From assembly GCF_004771275.1 (NCBI RefSeq), contig NZ_RQEV01000012.1, positions 429,429 through 493,428 of the forward strand: a stretch of DNA of 64,000 nucleotides, in the 5' to 3' direction. Shown here in pieces: positions 53,358-61,509 of the stretch; within the stretch, counting starts at the first letter, position 1, and every line of letters starts with the position of its first letter. The notes beneath the pieces are model-generated. The model did not search any database and was not told where the DNA came from. It saw only the letters and a list, made by a program, of their open reading frames with translations. The DNA comes from Leptospira fluminis (GTDB taxonomy: Bacteria > Spirochaetota > Leptospiria > Leptospirales > Leptospiraceae). Both the position numbers and the translations under genes were made by a program.

Positions 53358-54512
53358 TCATTTCCTCGTCGCTTTCGTCCAAGTCAGGTTCGAATTTAGG
53401 AAATAATTCGAAATCAGGCTTGCGCCGATGGACAGAAAATCGCAGAGCAATTTAACCGAGATGGACAAGGAATGACTATCGTTCGAAAAGACGACTTTTG
53501 TGAGAAATTGGTAGCATCCCAACTGTAAGACGAGGCTAAAAAGACTTACGCTATGAAAAATCAGGAATCCCTTGGCGGCATTCCAACTTTGGAATCTCCT
53601 TTCATAAAACGTAAAGTAATTGTTGAAAAGAAAGTTGGAAAGCACAGAAAGTTCGATTCCTAGAAGCACGGAACCGGAAATCGTTCCCGCGTAAGAAATT
53701 CCGGTATTCAGATCGGGGAATCCGAGAAATTCCCCCACTAAGAATCCTCCCAAGTTTACGATGATTCCCGTAGCGCCCACGAGAGCGTAGAGTAAAAAAG
53801 TAGGGGAGATCCATTTTCCGTAGCGAATGTCCAGAAGAGCTACTAGGAAATTCCGGAGAACCGAATTGTCTAATTTCGTCTCTCCGTGGATTCTCGTTCT
53901 AAAAGTGTACGGAATTTCCTCGACTTTTAAGTCCTTGCTGCCTCTCGCCAGGAATTCCAGCAGGATTTTAAAGCCTCTAGGATTGATGTTGTTTTTTACT
54001 TCGGAATAGAGGTCTTTTTTAATCCCGAAATATCCGCTCATCGGATCGGATACGTCCTGTCTTAGGATCCACCTTGCAAGAGTGTTCCCGAATCGGCTTA
54101 CAAGAACCCGAACGAGGGACCATTTGCCTGTGGAGCCTCCCTTAGTATATCTGGTACCCAAGCACAAATCGTTTCCTCTATCGTTGAGCGAGCGGATCAT
54201 TTCCGGCAGGATTTGCTCGTCGTGCTGGAGATCCGAATCCATTACTACGAAAAGATCTCCTTCCGCAATGCCCATTCCGGTCAAAACGGCCGAAGAAAGT
54301 CCTTTTCCGGAAAGTCTCCGAACGACCTTTAATTGGGGAATTCTTCGTTTGAGGTTTTCCGCCACTTGCCATGTATGATCCGGACTGTCGTCGTCGACGA
54401 CGATGATTTCGTGTTTAAAGTCGGAAAGGGATTGTGAAATCCTTTCCGCAGCGATGGGTAGGTTTTCGCTTTCGTTATATGTCGGCAGAATGATGGAAAC
54501 GATCGGTTTCAT
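53358..54512 (-). CDS. Polyprenyl-phosphate glycosyltransferase (GT2) fused to GtrA-like membrane domain
   Basis: Residues 1-235 form a GT2 domain like dolichol-phosphate mannosyl synthase: IILPTYNESENL, VVDDDSPDHTW (DDDS region), LFVVMDSDLQHDE (DxD) and MSGYFGIKKDLY, with ARGSKDLKVEEIPYTFRTRIHGETKL next. Residues 240-384 contain four membrane segments of the GtrA/DPMS C-terminal type. It probably makes polyprenyl-phosphate sugar for transfer outside the cytoplasm. Length 384, ATG at 54512. No O-antigen cluster is adjacent. The sugar may be mannose or another hexose. Confidence 0.93.
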   Translation of the reverse strand: MKPIVSIILPTYNESENLPIAAERISQSLSDFKHEIIVVDDDSPDHTWQVAENLKRRIPQLKVVRRLSGKGLSSAVLTGMGIAEGDLFVVMDSDLQHDEQILPEMIRSLNDRGNDLCLGTRYTKGGSTGKWSLVRVLVSRFGNTLARWILRQDVSDPMSGYFGIKKDLYSEVKNNINPRGFKILLEFLARGSKDLKVEEIPYTFRTRIHGETKLDNSVLRNFLVALLDIRYGKWISPTFLLYALVGATGIIVNLGGFLVGEFLGFPDLNTGISYAGTISGSVLLGIELSVLSNFLFNNYFTFYERRFQSWNAAKGFLIFHSVSLFSLVLQLGCYQFLTKVVFSNDSHSLSISVKLLCDFLSIGASLISNYFLNSNLTWTKATRK

Positions 54513-54640
54513 ACTTCAATGACCAGGATTTATTTTCTTAGACTCTGCAGCAAATACTATTAAGTAATTAATTAATTACATACTAAAAATAAATTCGAAA
54601 ATTCTCCCGGATTCTGAACTTCGGTCGAGGGATAAAAAGA

Positions 54641-54684
54641 AAAACCGCAGAAGTAGCCGGAAAATTTGCTACTTCTGCGGTGAA
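54641..54684 (-). terminator. Rho-independent terminator of the GH5 gene
   Basis: A 14-base perfect stem, ACCGCAGAAGTAGC (54644-54657) with GCTACTTCTGCGGT (54668-54681) and a 10-base loop. On the minus strand it lies about 30 bases after the stop at 54713 and is followed by TTTTTCTTTT, a proper T run. Very strong terminator. Confidence 0.92.
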
Positions 54685-54712
54685 AGGAAAAGCGGTTATT
54701 TATACGGATGCG

Positions 54713-56608
54713 TTATCTGCAACAAAGAAGGGCGCTTGCTGAACCGTTTCTTTGCGCGATTCCCGCCACGTATTCGTTGTCGTCGCATTGGCCTTTATAG
54801 GAACCGGAAGCCCAATCGCCTCCGCGAGTAGAAGTGCGGTTATCTCCTTGGTTGTACCAAAGAGTCCGGCAACTGTTTCCTAAACTACGGTTACTTTGGG
54901 CGCAGAGAATTCCGCTCGTTCCCCACCAGCGTTTTGAAAATCCGGATACGTAGTAATTTTGCGGGCATTCGTATTTTGTAAATCCACCCGCCCAATCTCC
55001 CGTGCCATGGTATCTCGTCGAAGTTTCGTTTACGGATTGAACGTTATACGAACGGTTTTGGGCCCAGAGATTCCCGTAATTCACGTCGGTGCATAAGGCT
55101 CTCTGGTCCTGGCTGAGTCCGTTCAATCTGTATCCGTCCGAGCAGGTGCCCTTGTTGGCGCCGTTGTCCCAATCATCATATAATGTGGAAGAATTATCGT
55201 TTCCGTTTCCTATCGAAAGATTGGAAAAATGGTACGCGAAGACGGACTGACCCTGATTTCCAGAATACGTTAGGAGTTGATTCAAGGGGGCGAATCTCCA
55301 ATCGTCCTTTAAAGTTCGGGACCAATCGCTGGATACCAGACCCCATTCATCGTTTCCGTTCAACGGCCAAAAGGCGAAATCCAGATCCCGAGCGATCAAA
55401 TAGTTTACGAGATTTTGAAGCCATTGCTTGTCTTGAGGGTTCGTGGTGGAAGGAGATGCTCCGAATTCACTGACCCACACCGGAGTCGTATAATACATCT
55501 CGGGATCCACTACGTAGCCCCATTCCGAATAAACCGTATTGTTAAATGTATTCGTGTCCATTTCCCGGTACATGATATTCCCGCCGGAAGTATTCGGATC
55601 TCCGTTGTTCTTCGGTCCTATGTATCCGTAATTGTGCGCGGAATAAACCAATTTGTTCGCTACAGGAAGGTGAACCGGCAGGTCTTTCACGGGTTTCAGG
55701 TGGGGTCTTTCGCCCGAACCGAGTATAGGGATGAGGCCCCACCAGTTGATTCCTTCTACGATAACGAGCAGGTCCGGGTTGTTCTGGGTGATTAAAACTC
55801 CTAGATCCTGGGCTGCCTTATGCCAATCGTTGACGTCCCCCGATCCCCAATTCGGACTGTCCGGAATGTAGGTGTCTCCCTTTCTCTGGCTCCTGACTTC
55901 GTTTCTGAGGTCCGCTGCAATGACCATCTTGTTATTTTTGTAACGGTTCACCATCATCAGCCAATCTCCCTGCCACATGTCCGTGGAAGAATTATAGGCC
56001 AAGCTAGAGCCGGTGTGGTACCAAAGTCCGTTATAATCGAAGCCGCAACACCATTCCGCTAACGTCGTGTGATTGTTTAAAACGACTGCTATTCCCGCAT
56101 CGGTCAGGGCTTTTACCGTCTGATCGTACACCTGCAAAGGAGTCATTCCGCTGAATTGAGGATTGGCGCTAACGTCCGCGTCGGCGACCGGGGAATTATT
56201 GTGCAACATGACGTTCGAAAACGGAAGTCGGACCGCGTTAAAACCCCAGTTTTGAATCAGAGCTACGATATTGGTGATCGGTTGTTTGTCCAAACCGGCT
56301 ACGACTTGGTGCGTGTCGCTTGCCCCGTACCAGTTTACCGCCTTCAGCTTAAAACGGTTATTATTCGAGTCGACGATGTATCTGCCGTTCGTACTTAGAG
56401 GCACGGCAGGCAAGGGAACTCCGGTGGAAGAATAAAGCTGTTCGCCACGCTGCGGAATTTGCTGGGTCCAGCTTTGCAAGTTTGCGACCAGGGAAGAAAG
56501 CGTTTCCGCACCGCTGGATTGCGAATTTCCTTTTTGGCAAGCAAGGGCAGGTAACAGAATCAGGATCGTCGCGAGGACCCCCGGAATTTTGGTTTTCTGT
56601 ATCGACAT
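54713..56608 (-). CDS. Exported glycoside hydrolase family 5 lipoprotein with C-terminal triple repeat
   Basis: From ATG 56608 (behind GGAGAG) the protein has 631 residues. The lipoprotein signal peptide ends in ILLPALACQK (Cys near residue 24). A GH5-type (beta/alpha)8 domain spans about residues 70-470: Glu237 in DLRNEV is the candidate acid/base and Glu381 in VSEFG the candidate nucleophile. NWYG and VRLPFS are family-like. The last 155 residues hold three repeats near 479, 538 and 598, with the pattern 'DW..G..KG.C...Y.(V)(A/S)G(I/F)...A.LC', which I do not recognise. It may cut a beta-glucan, mannan or cellulose; a carbohydrate-binding role of the repeats is inference. Confidence 0.85.
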   Translation of the reverse strand: MSIQKTKIPGVLATILILLPALACQKGNSQSSGAETLSSLVANLQSWTQQIPQRGEQLYSSTGVPLPAVPLSTNGRYIVDSNNNRFKLKAVNWYGASDTHQVVAGLDKQPITNIVALIQNWGFNAVRLPFSNVMLHNNSPVADADVSANPQFSGMTPLQVYDQTVKALTDAGIAVVLNNHTTLAEWCCGFDYNGLWYHTGSSLAYNSSTDMWQGDWLMMVNRYKNNKMVIAADLRNEVRSQRKGDTYIPDSPNWGSGDVNDWHKAAQDLGVLITQNNPDLLVIVEGINWWGLIPILGSGERPHLKPVKDLPVHLPVANKLVYSAHNYGYIGPKNNGDPNTSGGNIMYREMDTNTFNNTVYSEWGYVVDPEMYYTTPVWVSEFGASPSTTNPQDKQWLQNLVNYLIARDLDFAFWPLNGNDEWGLVSSDWSRTLKDDWRFAPLNQLLTYSGNQGQSVFAYHFSNLSIGNGNDNSSTLYDDWDNGANKGTCSDGYRLNGLSQDQRALCTDVNYGNLWAQNRSYNVQSVNETSTRYHGTGDWAGGFTKYECPQNYYVSGFSKRWWGTSGILCAQSNRSLGNSCRTLWYNQGDNRTSTRGGDWASGSYKGQCDDNEYVAGIAQRNGSASALLCCR

Positions 56609-56971
56609 TTCAATTCTCTCCAAAGGCGATCGGCCGGCATGGCAATGCCTTTTCGTTGTTCTTATCCGTATAGTAAACGACAGCTTACTTATATATCATC
56701 TGTATAGCGAACGCTAAACAACTTACAAAACAATTATTTTTAATTATAACGTTCGATATATATAATACGCCCGTCTTCTTTTTACCTGATCAAATTAGGC
56801 TGTTTGTGGAGGAAAGAGTATCGTTCATTTCGAATCGATCCGGATTCCCACCTGTTGAAGAATGCGGCGAGTCCAAATGGGCATGGACGGTTTTCAGAAG
56901 AGTCTACTCGCTGGGAAGGAACTCTTAACGGAACGAATCCAAAATTAATAAAACAACGATACAGGATAAAA
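56609..56971. promoter_or_regulatory. AT-rich divergent region between GH5 and DoxX genes with operator-like repeats
   Basis: A 363-base region with no supported gene. On the minus strand, a promoter for the GH5 gene is seen: TTGTAA (56728-56723), 16 bases, TATACA (56706-56701). Two near-identical 12-mers, GTATAGTAAACG (56668-56679) and GTATAGCGAACG (56702-56713), lie 34 bases apart around the -10 box. The second sits in the dyad TAGCGAACGCTA, and AGTAA/TTACT (56672-56689) is a dyad at the first. Reads as a regulated promoter; the regulator is unknown. Confidence 0.5.
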
Positions 56972-57442
56972 ATGATCAGATATTTCTTTCGAATCGAAGA
57001 TACGAAAAATTCATATTCGGTAATCCTCCGAGTTTTGGTTGGAAGCGTGTTTCTCTGGGAGGGAATCATTAAATTTCTCTTTGCAAACCAGGGTGTGGGG
57101 CGCTTCACTAAACTGGGCTTTCCCGAGCCGTCTCTCGTAAGCGGAGCGATCGGGTGCCTGGAAATTTTGGGCGGGCTATCTCTGGCGATGGGCTTGTTTA
57201 CGAAAGAGTTCAGCCTCGTTTTTATCTTGGAAATGATCGTAGCCATGACGATGACCAAGATTCCGTTATTGTTCGGAAGTTCTCCTTTGGCCTTGCCTCA
57301 AAATCCTCCTGTGACCGGAATTTGGGCCTTTTTACATGAAATTCGATCCGAATACTCGCAGGCGCTCGGATCCTTGTTCTTATTTTTCAACGGGCCCGGA
57401 AACTATTCACTGGATGCAATTCGAAAGAAAATACGTTCCTGA
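56972..57442 (+). CDS. DoxX family membrane protein
   Basis: Four membrane spans: YSVILRVLVGSVFLWEGIIKFLF, VSGAIGCLEILGGLSLAMGLF, FSLVFILEMIVAMTMTKIPLLF and a C-terminal one (YSQALGSLFLFFNG). The G.G..F.K.G.P and E..GG..L..G patterns of DoxX are present. Length 156 from ATG 56972 behind AGGATAAAA. DoxX proteins belong to redox-stress linked membrane complexes in some bacteria. Role here unassigned. A strong terminator follows. Confidence 0.85.
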   Translation: MIRYFFRIEDTKNSYSVILRVLVGSVFLWEGIIKFLFANQGVGRFTKLGFPEPSLVSGAIGCLEILGGLSLAMGLFTKEFSLVFILEMIVAMTMTKIPLLFGSSPLALPQNPPVTGIWAFLHEIRSEYSQALGSLFLFFNGPGNYSLDAIRKKIRS

Positions 57443-57464
57443 CGTAAGTTTTCCCTCGTTCTTC

Positions 57465-57500
57465 GCATAGGAGAAAGGTTTCTCCTATGCAATAGTTTCT
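57465..57500 (+). terminator. Rho-independent terminator after DoxX gene
   Basis: Perfect 12-base arms GCATAGGAGAAA (57465-57476) and TTTCTCCTATGC (57479-57490) followed by AATAGTTTCTTCTTT. It is 22 bases after the stop at 57442. Confidence 0.8.
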
Positions 57501-57653
57501 TCTTTACTCATCTAAAAGTGTTACTTTAATGAGGGTGGTGAAAGAGATCTCTCTTTTGGATGCTCTAAGTGAAATTCATAAAGAAAAAATCCCGAGGAAA
57601 TTTTTGTAAGCAGTTTATTATGAATTTCCGAAATCTAATAAGACAATCAGTTT

Positions 57654-57687
57654 AAATTTTAAAATAAAAATCGTTATTTTAAAATTT
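57654..57687. terminator. Long AT-only hairpin at 3' end of the orphan gene
   Basis: Perfect 14-base arms AAATTTTAAAATAA (57654-57667) and TTATTTTAAAATTT (57674-57687) with a 6-base loop. The right arm overlaps the last codons and stop of the minus-strand gene ending at 57674. It can act as a terminator or an mRNA end structure; lack of GC pairs makes it weak as a classical terminator. Confidence 0.45.
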
Positions 57688-58162
57688 TCGAAATTTCTTT
57701 GAATAAGCTTTGCAGTTCTTCGAGCGACTTTTGAGGAAGGAACTTTGTTGCGTTATCCCAGTGTTTCTGATATTCAGACGGGGCTCGCATTATGGCCATT
57801 TGCGCATTTTTATATTCTGAACCGATCATCATAATTTTCTTTGAAAAAGAACCAAATGTATCTCTAAATGTCTTAGAAAGGAAGGGTCTAGCTTTATGAT
57901 AGGCCTTTCGAACGGGATTATATAGATCTAAGATTCTTTGGTCGAAATATTCAATATCAACTCCGCCTGCCATTCCTATAAAGTGATTAAGTTGATCTTC
58001 TATCGGGCCAAGATTTGCACTCAACTCACTCAATTTCTCAATCCGGTTCTTTGTATTTTCTTTAGATCGAGCATTTCTCGTCACGAAAAAGTATGGAATT
58101 AAGGCTATCAGTAAAGTTTGAAATGATGGGATTAAGCTATAAGCAATTCCAAAAATGTCCAT
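57674..58162 (-). CDS. Orphan membrane-anchored helical protein, AT-rich
   Basis: From ATG 58162 (behind AAGGTGG), 162 residues. One N-terminal membrane segment (FGIAYSLIPSFQTLLIALIPYFFV, residues 4-27) then a helical, Lys/Arg-rich domain (RSKENTKNRIEKLSEL...; FSKKIMMIGSEYKNAQMAI...). No family recognised. Codons are visibly more AT-rich than in neighbouring genes, and both flanks are AT-rich and gene-free, so recent acquisition is possible. Short coiled-coil-like parts suggest a scaffold or effector-type role, but nothing proves it. Confidence 0.6.
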   Translation of the reverse strand: MDIFGIAYSLIPSFQTLLIALIPYFFVTRNARSKENTKNRIEKLSELSANLGPIEDQLNHFIGMAGGVDIEYFDQRILDLYNPVRKAYHKARPFLSKTFRDTFGSFSKKIMMIGSEYKNAQMAIMRAPSEYQKHWDNATKFLPQKSLEELQSLFKEISKILK

Positions 58163-58174
58163 GAAGAGTACCAC

Positions 58175-58415
58175 CTTAGTTATTAGACATAATTCATCTA
58201 TTTATTTGTAAGAAGGTTGCAAAGAATAAAAAAATTCCAATTCTAAAGTAGGGATTTACGATATTATAGTGGGATATGAACGATTTGCAGGACATAAGAG
58301 CTTACTTCCGATAATAGATATTATGTCGCATTATGAAGAACGGAGCGATAAATGAACAACCACATAGGTAACACTTCTCGGAAATTCGGAACGGAACCGA
58401 AAACGGTTCGATTTC
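58175..58415. other. AT-rich intergenic region, nothing assigned
   Basis: About 240 bases between the orphan gene and the beta-helix gene. Several short stop-rich frames and a GAACCG/CGGTTC hairpin at 58394-58409 are present; the hairpin has no T run on either strand. It probably contains the promoter for the minus-strand orphan gene. No RNA gene seen. Confidence 0.3.
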
Positions 58416-60797
58416 TTATTTGCAAGCCCCGTTGAATTCAAATGCTCCGATGGAATAACCGTAGGCGCCTGCTGGAATAAACGAAGGAGCCGTGACAGCG
58501 GTGTTTTGAGTCCTAGGCCTGGTTTCTATATCGCTCGCCGTATAAGGAGCGAGTATGTTGTCGTTGATTCCGCCGTACACCGCATAGCAGGACGAACTGG
58601 AGGAAAGATCGAAGGCATGATAGATATCCGTCGCGGCCACAAACTTGGGATTTTGAGCGTAGTTTTGCGAAGTCGCTCCGGCTCCGATTAAATATGTCGG
58701 TACGACACAGCCCGTGGAACTTAAGCCTCCGATCGCCGCCGCTCCCGGACAGATGGAAGTGTAAGATGTGGACGTTCCCGCTTCATAAGCCATGGTGGAA
58801 CAGCTGTAAAAATTATTCCCTTGGATTGAGGAACCGACACCGGAAGTTAGAGCGTTGTACAGACATACATAGGAACTGCTCGGAGTGATCATCTGGTTGT
58901 TCATCATTTTCATGTCCAGGGCCAAAGCGGCGCCGTAACGGACGGCGTTCGTAGTCGGCAGGGATCCGTTTCCTGAGTAGATACTATTTCCGAGTACGGC
59001 GACGTTGCTGGTGGAAAGATTGGTGGATTGAAAAAGGATACCGAAGAAATTCGAAGCGCTGACGGCAGCATCTATATAAGCCAACGGGTTGATGGAATTG
59101 GAATTGATCGCCAAAGAGTTCGTGGCAATCATATTACGCACTTCGACTCCCGATGAATAGTTCGCAGGAAACGCGGACCCTACGGATCCTAAACCGCTGA
59201 TCCGATTCCAAGAAAGCACTGCGGAAGAAGCGTCGACGACCACTCCGGAGGAAGCTGCTCCACCGGAACCGCCGTAGATCGTATTATATTCTAAAACCGT
59301 GTTATTGCTACCTACCATTTGTACTCCGGACAAAAGTCCTCCCGCCGAGCTAGGTTGTCCCCCGAGGATGGTATTGTCGAAAATGAACAATCCGCCGGGA
59401 CTCGGAATCGAAGCGCTTAGAAAAATACCCGTGGTATACGCCTTAGTGGGATCTGAAGTGGCGAAAATTCCGAAGCCGGAGATTTTGATGACCTCGTTGG
59501 CGGTTAAAGCCGCTAGAGTTACGATGATCGGAGCACAAGGAAGTGCGTAAGAAGTCCCACAACCCGCCGTCGAATCGTTGATTAGGGTTTGGTACTTACT
59601 CGGAGATTTTGTACCGAATCCCGGAGCAAACCCTCCGATGATCGAAGTCTTTTTGGTTAAAAGAATAGGTGCCGTGACCGTATACGTTCCTTGCGAAACG
59701 AATACGTGACAGGAGTTGGTTCCACAGTTCGTGACTCCTTGCTGGATCGTCGCGCAAGGGGATGCTGGGGTTGCACAAGCCGGAGCTGCCGCATCGGTTC
59801 CTGTGGGGGAAACGTAATATTTATTTGATACGAGAGAAAAATTAATCACGAGCGGAGAGCCTTCCAACAGGATATTGCCTCCGCTATCCGTACATCCGGT
59901 GATTTTCGCATATACGTTCAGCGGAGCGGCTAAAGTCGGACTGTACGTCCCCGAATTCGGGATAATGGACAGAACGTTTCCCGCAAGGGAAAGGGTCGCG
60001 TACGGGCCTAAATTCGTCGGACTTGCCGCGACGGTGGCATCCAATACGCAACTACCCGCAGTGGGAGTTTCTGATAACGTAATATTGATCGTATCCGTTA
60101 CCAAAATGGAGGTATTGTCCGCAGGTAAAACGGATATGTCGCTGAAGCAATTCAAGATGGGTGCGGGAGGAGAACCTCCGTTGACGATCCCCGTATTGGA
60201 CGGTAAGGCCTTAAAAATGCAGGTTTGGCTCGGCAATCCCTGGAAGACGCCGACCGCGAATGCCTGCTGGTCCGCAATCGTAGTCGGAAAGGAATAAGTC
60301 CCGTTGGTCGTCACCGTAAGGAAGTCTATTCCATTATTCGAAAATACTAATGAATCCGTATTTGTAGCCGATATGCCGACTACAGTCACATTGATCGGAT
60401 AAAACGCGGTTCCACATTGTACTTGGATGATGGTGGATGGGAACATGATTTGTCCCGTTGGATTTGTGATTTGGCAGATAATTTTAGGGGTAACCGTCGG
60501 TTGGGCCGTAATGGTTAAGGAATAGTTCGTTCCCGGTACTTGTTTTGTGGGAAAGGATTGGGTGGTGTTGCCGGAGAAGGTTAAAATTTCTCCCAGAGAA
60601 TCCGAGACGGAAACGGTCGCCGCCGCGGGAAGTCCCGAAACCTGAACCTGCAGAGGGATCGGAGTGCTAACGCTTGTAGTCAATTGGGAGAAAGCAAGAA
60701 AGTCATCAATGCCGGATTTCGGTCCTTGGTAACAATCCAGGAATAGAAAGGAGACTCCCAGTCGCAAAATGATATGAAAAATCCGCCGTAGGCACAT
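58416..60797 (-). CDS. Large putative lipoprotein with beta-helix region
   Basis: ATG start at 60797: CLRRIFHIILRLGVSFLFLDCYQG is a lipoprotein-type signal peptide (Cys near residue 22). The N-terminal 300 residues hold Ig-like/beta-sandwich repeats (VQVSGLPAAATVSVSDSLGE...; INVTVVGISATNTDSLVFSNNG). From about residue 330, YYVSPTGTDAAAPACATPASPCATIQQGV opens a DUF1565-like, right-handed beta-helix stretch to the end, with many Asn/Ser turns (NNTVLEYNTIYGG; NSIYSGNGSLP). Length 793. Family resembles Leptospira putative lipoproteins; adhesion or polysaccharide binding is only inferred. Even Cys count (several pairs) suggests disulfides. Confidence 0.8.
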   Translation of the reverse strand: MCLRRIFHIILRLGVSFLFLDCYQGPKSGIDDFLAFSQLTTSVSTPIPLQVQVSGLPAAATVSVSDSLGEILTFSGNTTQSFPTKQVPGTNYSLTITAQPTVTPKIICQITNPTGQIMFPSTIIQVQCGTAFYPINVTVVGISATNTDSLVFSNNGIDFLTVTTNGTYSFPTTIADQQAFAVGVFQGLPSQTCIFKALPSNTGIVNGGSPPAPILNCFSDISVLPADNTSILVTDTINITLSETPTAGSCVLDATVAASPTNLGPYATLSLAGNVLSIIPNSGTYSPTLAAPLNVYAKITGCTDSGGNILLEGSPLVINFSLVSNKYYVSPTGTDAAAPACATPASPCATIQQGVTNCGTNSCHVFVSQGTYTVTAPILLTKKTSIIGGFAPGFGTKSPSKYQTLINDSTAGCGTSYALPCAPIIVTLAALTANEVIKISGFGIFATSDPTKAYTTGIFLSASIPSPGGLFIFDNTILGGQPSSAGGLLSGVQMVGSNNTVLEYNTIYGGSGGAASSGVVVDASSAVLSWNRISGLGSVGSAFPANYSSGVEVRNMIATNSLAINSNSINPLAYIDAAVSASNFFGILFQSTNLSTSNVAVLGNSIYSGNGSLPTTNAVRYGAALALDMKMMNNQMITPSSSYVCLYNALTSGVGSSIQGNNFYSCSTMAYEAGTSTSYTSICPGAAAIGGLSSTGCVVPTYLIGAGATSQNYAQNPKFVAATDIYHAFDLSSSSSCYAVYGGINDNILAPYTASDIETRPRTQNTAVTAPSFIPAGAYGYSIGAFEFNGACK

Positions 60798-60911
60798 CGA
60801 AAGAAATCTATTCTTTAATTATAACCTCTGGCTCGGGAAAAACATTCAGAGAATCGAGGAAAAAAGGGAAGAAAACATACCAAAATAGGTACTTTTCGTC
60901 CCTACCCTACT

Positions 60912-60940
60912 TTTGACGTTGTCCGGCGGACGCAGTCAAA
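60912..60940. promoter_or_regulatory. 29-bp nested inverted repeat
   Basis: Arms TTTGAC + GTCCG and CGGAC + GTCAAA are arranged symmetrically about one central G, with a 3-base mismatched bulge on each side. It sits between the beta-helix gene (start 60797) and the small exported gene (stop 60957), both on minus. It could be an operator near the beta-helix promoter or a terminator of the upstream gene; no T run is seen. Confidence 0.4.
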
Positions 60941-60956
60941 CCCCATGTTGAATGTG

Positions 60957-61238
60957 TCAATACCCCTGCCAAAGGGAAATTGTAACAATCGTTTTATTAT
61001 TATCCGACTTATTCAGGCATTCACACTTCACTTGAGCGGACTGGCTGTAATACCCTTGGGAAGCCGAAAAACCCGGAGCCGGTTTGCAACTTTTATACAA
61101 ACCTCCCTCTACCAGTCGATTGCAGGCCTGCTGGATCGCCGCCTCTATATCCCCATTTTGAGCTTTCACTTGTTCTGGGAGCAGCAGCAATGCGATACTT
61201 GCAAAAAAAGCGAGCAGTATGATTCGAATTTTTTTCAT
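60957..61238 (-). CDS. Small exported cysteine-containing protein, 93 aa
   Basis: ATG at 61238 starts KKIRIILLAFFASIALLLLPEQVKAQ, a signal peptide cleaved near residue 27. The mature part of about 66 residues has four cysteines (ACNRLVEGGLYKSCKPAPG and KCECLNKSD), likely two disulfides, and an aromatic C-terminus. No family recognised. The open frame continues to 61397, but that part lacks the signal. A short secreted or periplasmic protein. Confidence 0.65.
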   Translation of the reverse strand: MKKIRIILLAFFASIALLLLPEQVKAQNGDIEAAIQQACNRLVEGGLYKSCKPAPGFSASQGYYSQSAQVKCECLNKSDNNKTIVTISLWQGY

Positions 61239-61509
61239 GAGAACGTCTCGAAGATCGGAAAGATTAAATGTGAAGAATCTTTTGGAAAGAAAAAATTTCA
61301 AACGAAATTTCGGATAAGACGGATTTTTCCAGGCGAATTGTGCTTTTTGTACGGAATTATCCGTCTCATTACGTTGTAAATTCTTTGGCGAATCCATGGA
61401 TTCTATCCGATCGAAATTGGTGAAAATTTTCTCGGAAGGAAAAAACTTTAGGGTTCGTCGCTTTCGCTAGAAAATCTAATACTTGCTGCATTTGCTTTGA
61501 GAGGAATGA
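61239..61509. other. Divergent intergenic region, nothing assigned
   Basis: 271 bases between the small exported gene and the LysM-FecR gene, whose starts diverge. AT-rich with several A/T tracts (for example 61285-61302); promoters for both genes are expected here, but none is clear enough to call. No ORF or RNA is supported. Confidence 0.3.

Noticed and set aside
56782..57258. Minus-strand ORF of 158 codons covering the DoxX gene
   Set aside because: It is a shadow of DoxX, which has a clear membrane-family pattern, a ribosome-binding site and its own terminator.
58394..58409. GAACCG/CGGTTC hairpin as terminator of the beta-helix gene
   Set aside because: No T run on the minus strand after the stem, so it does not meet the usual terminator form.
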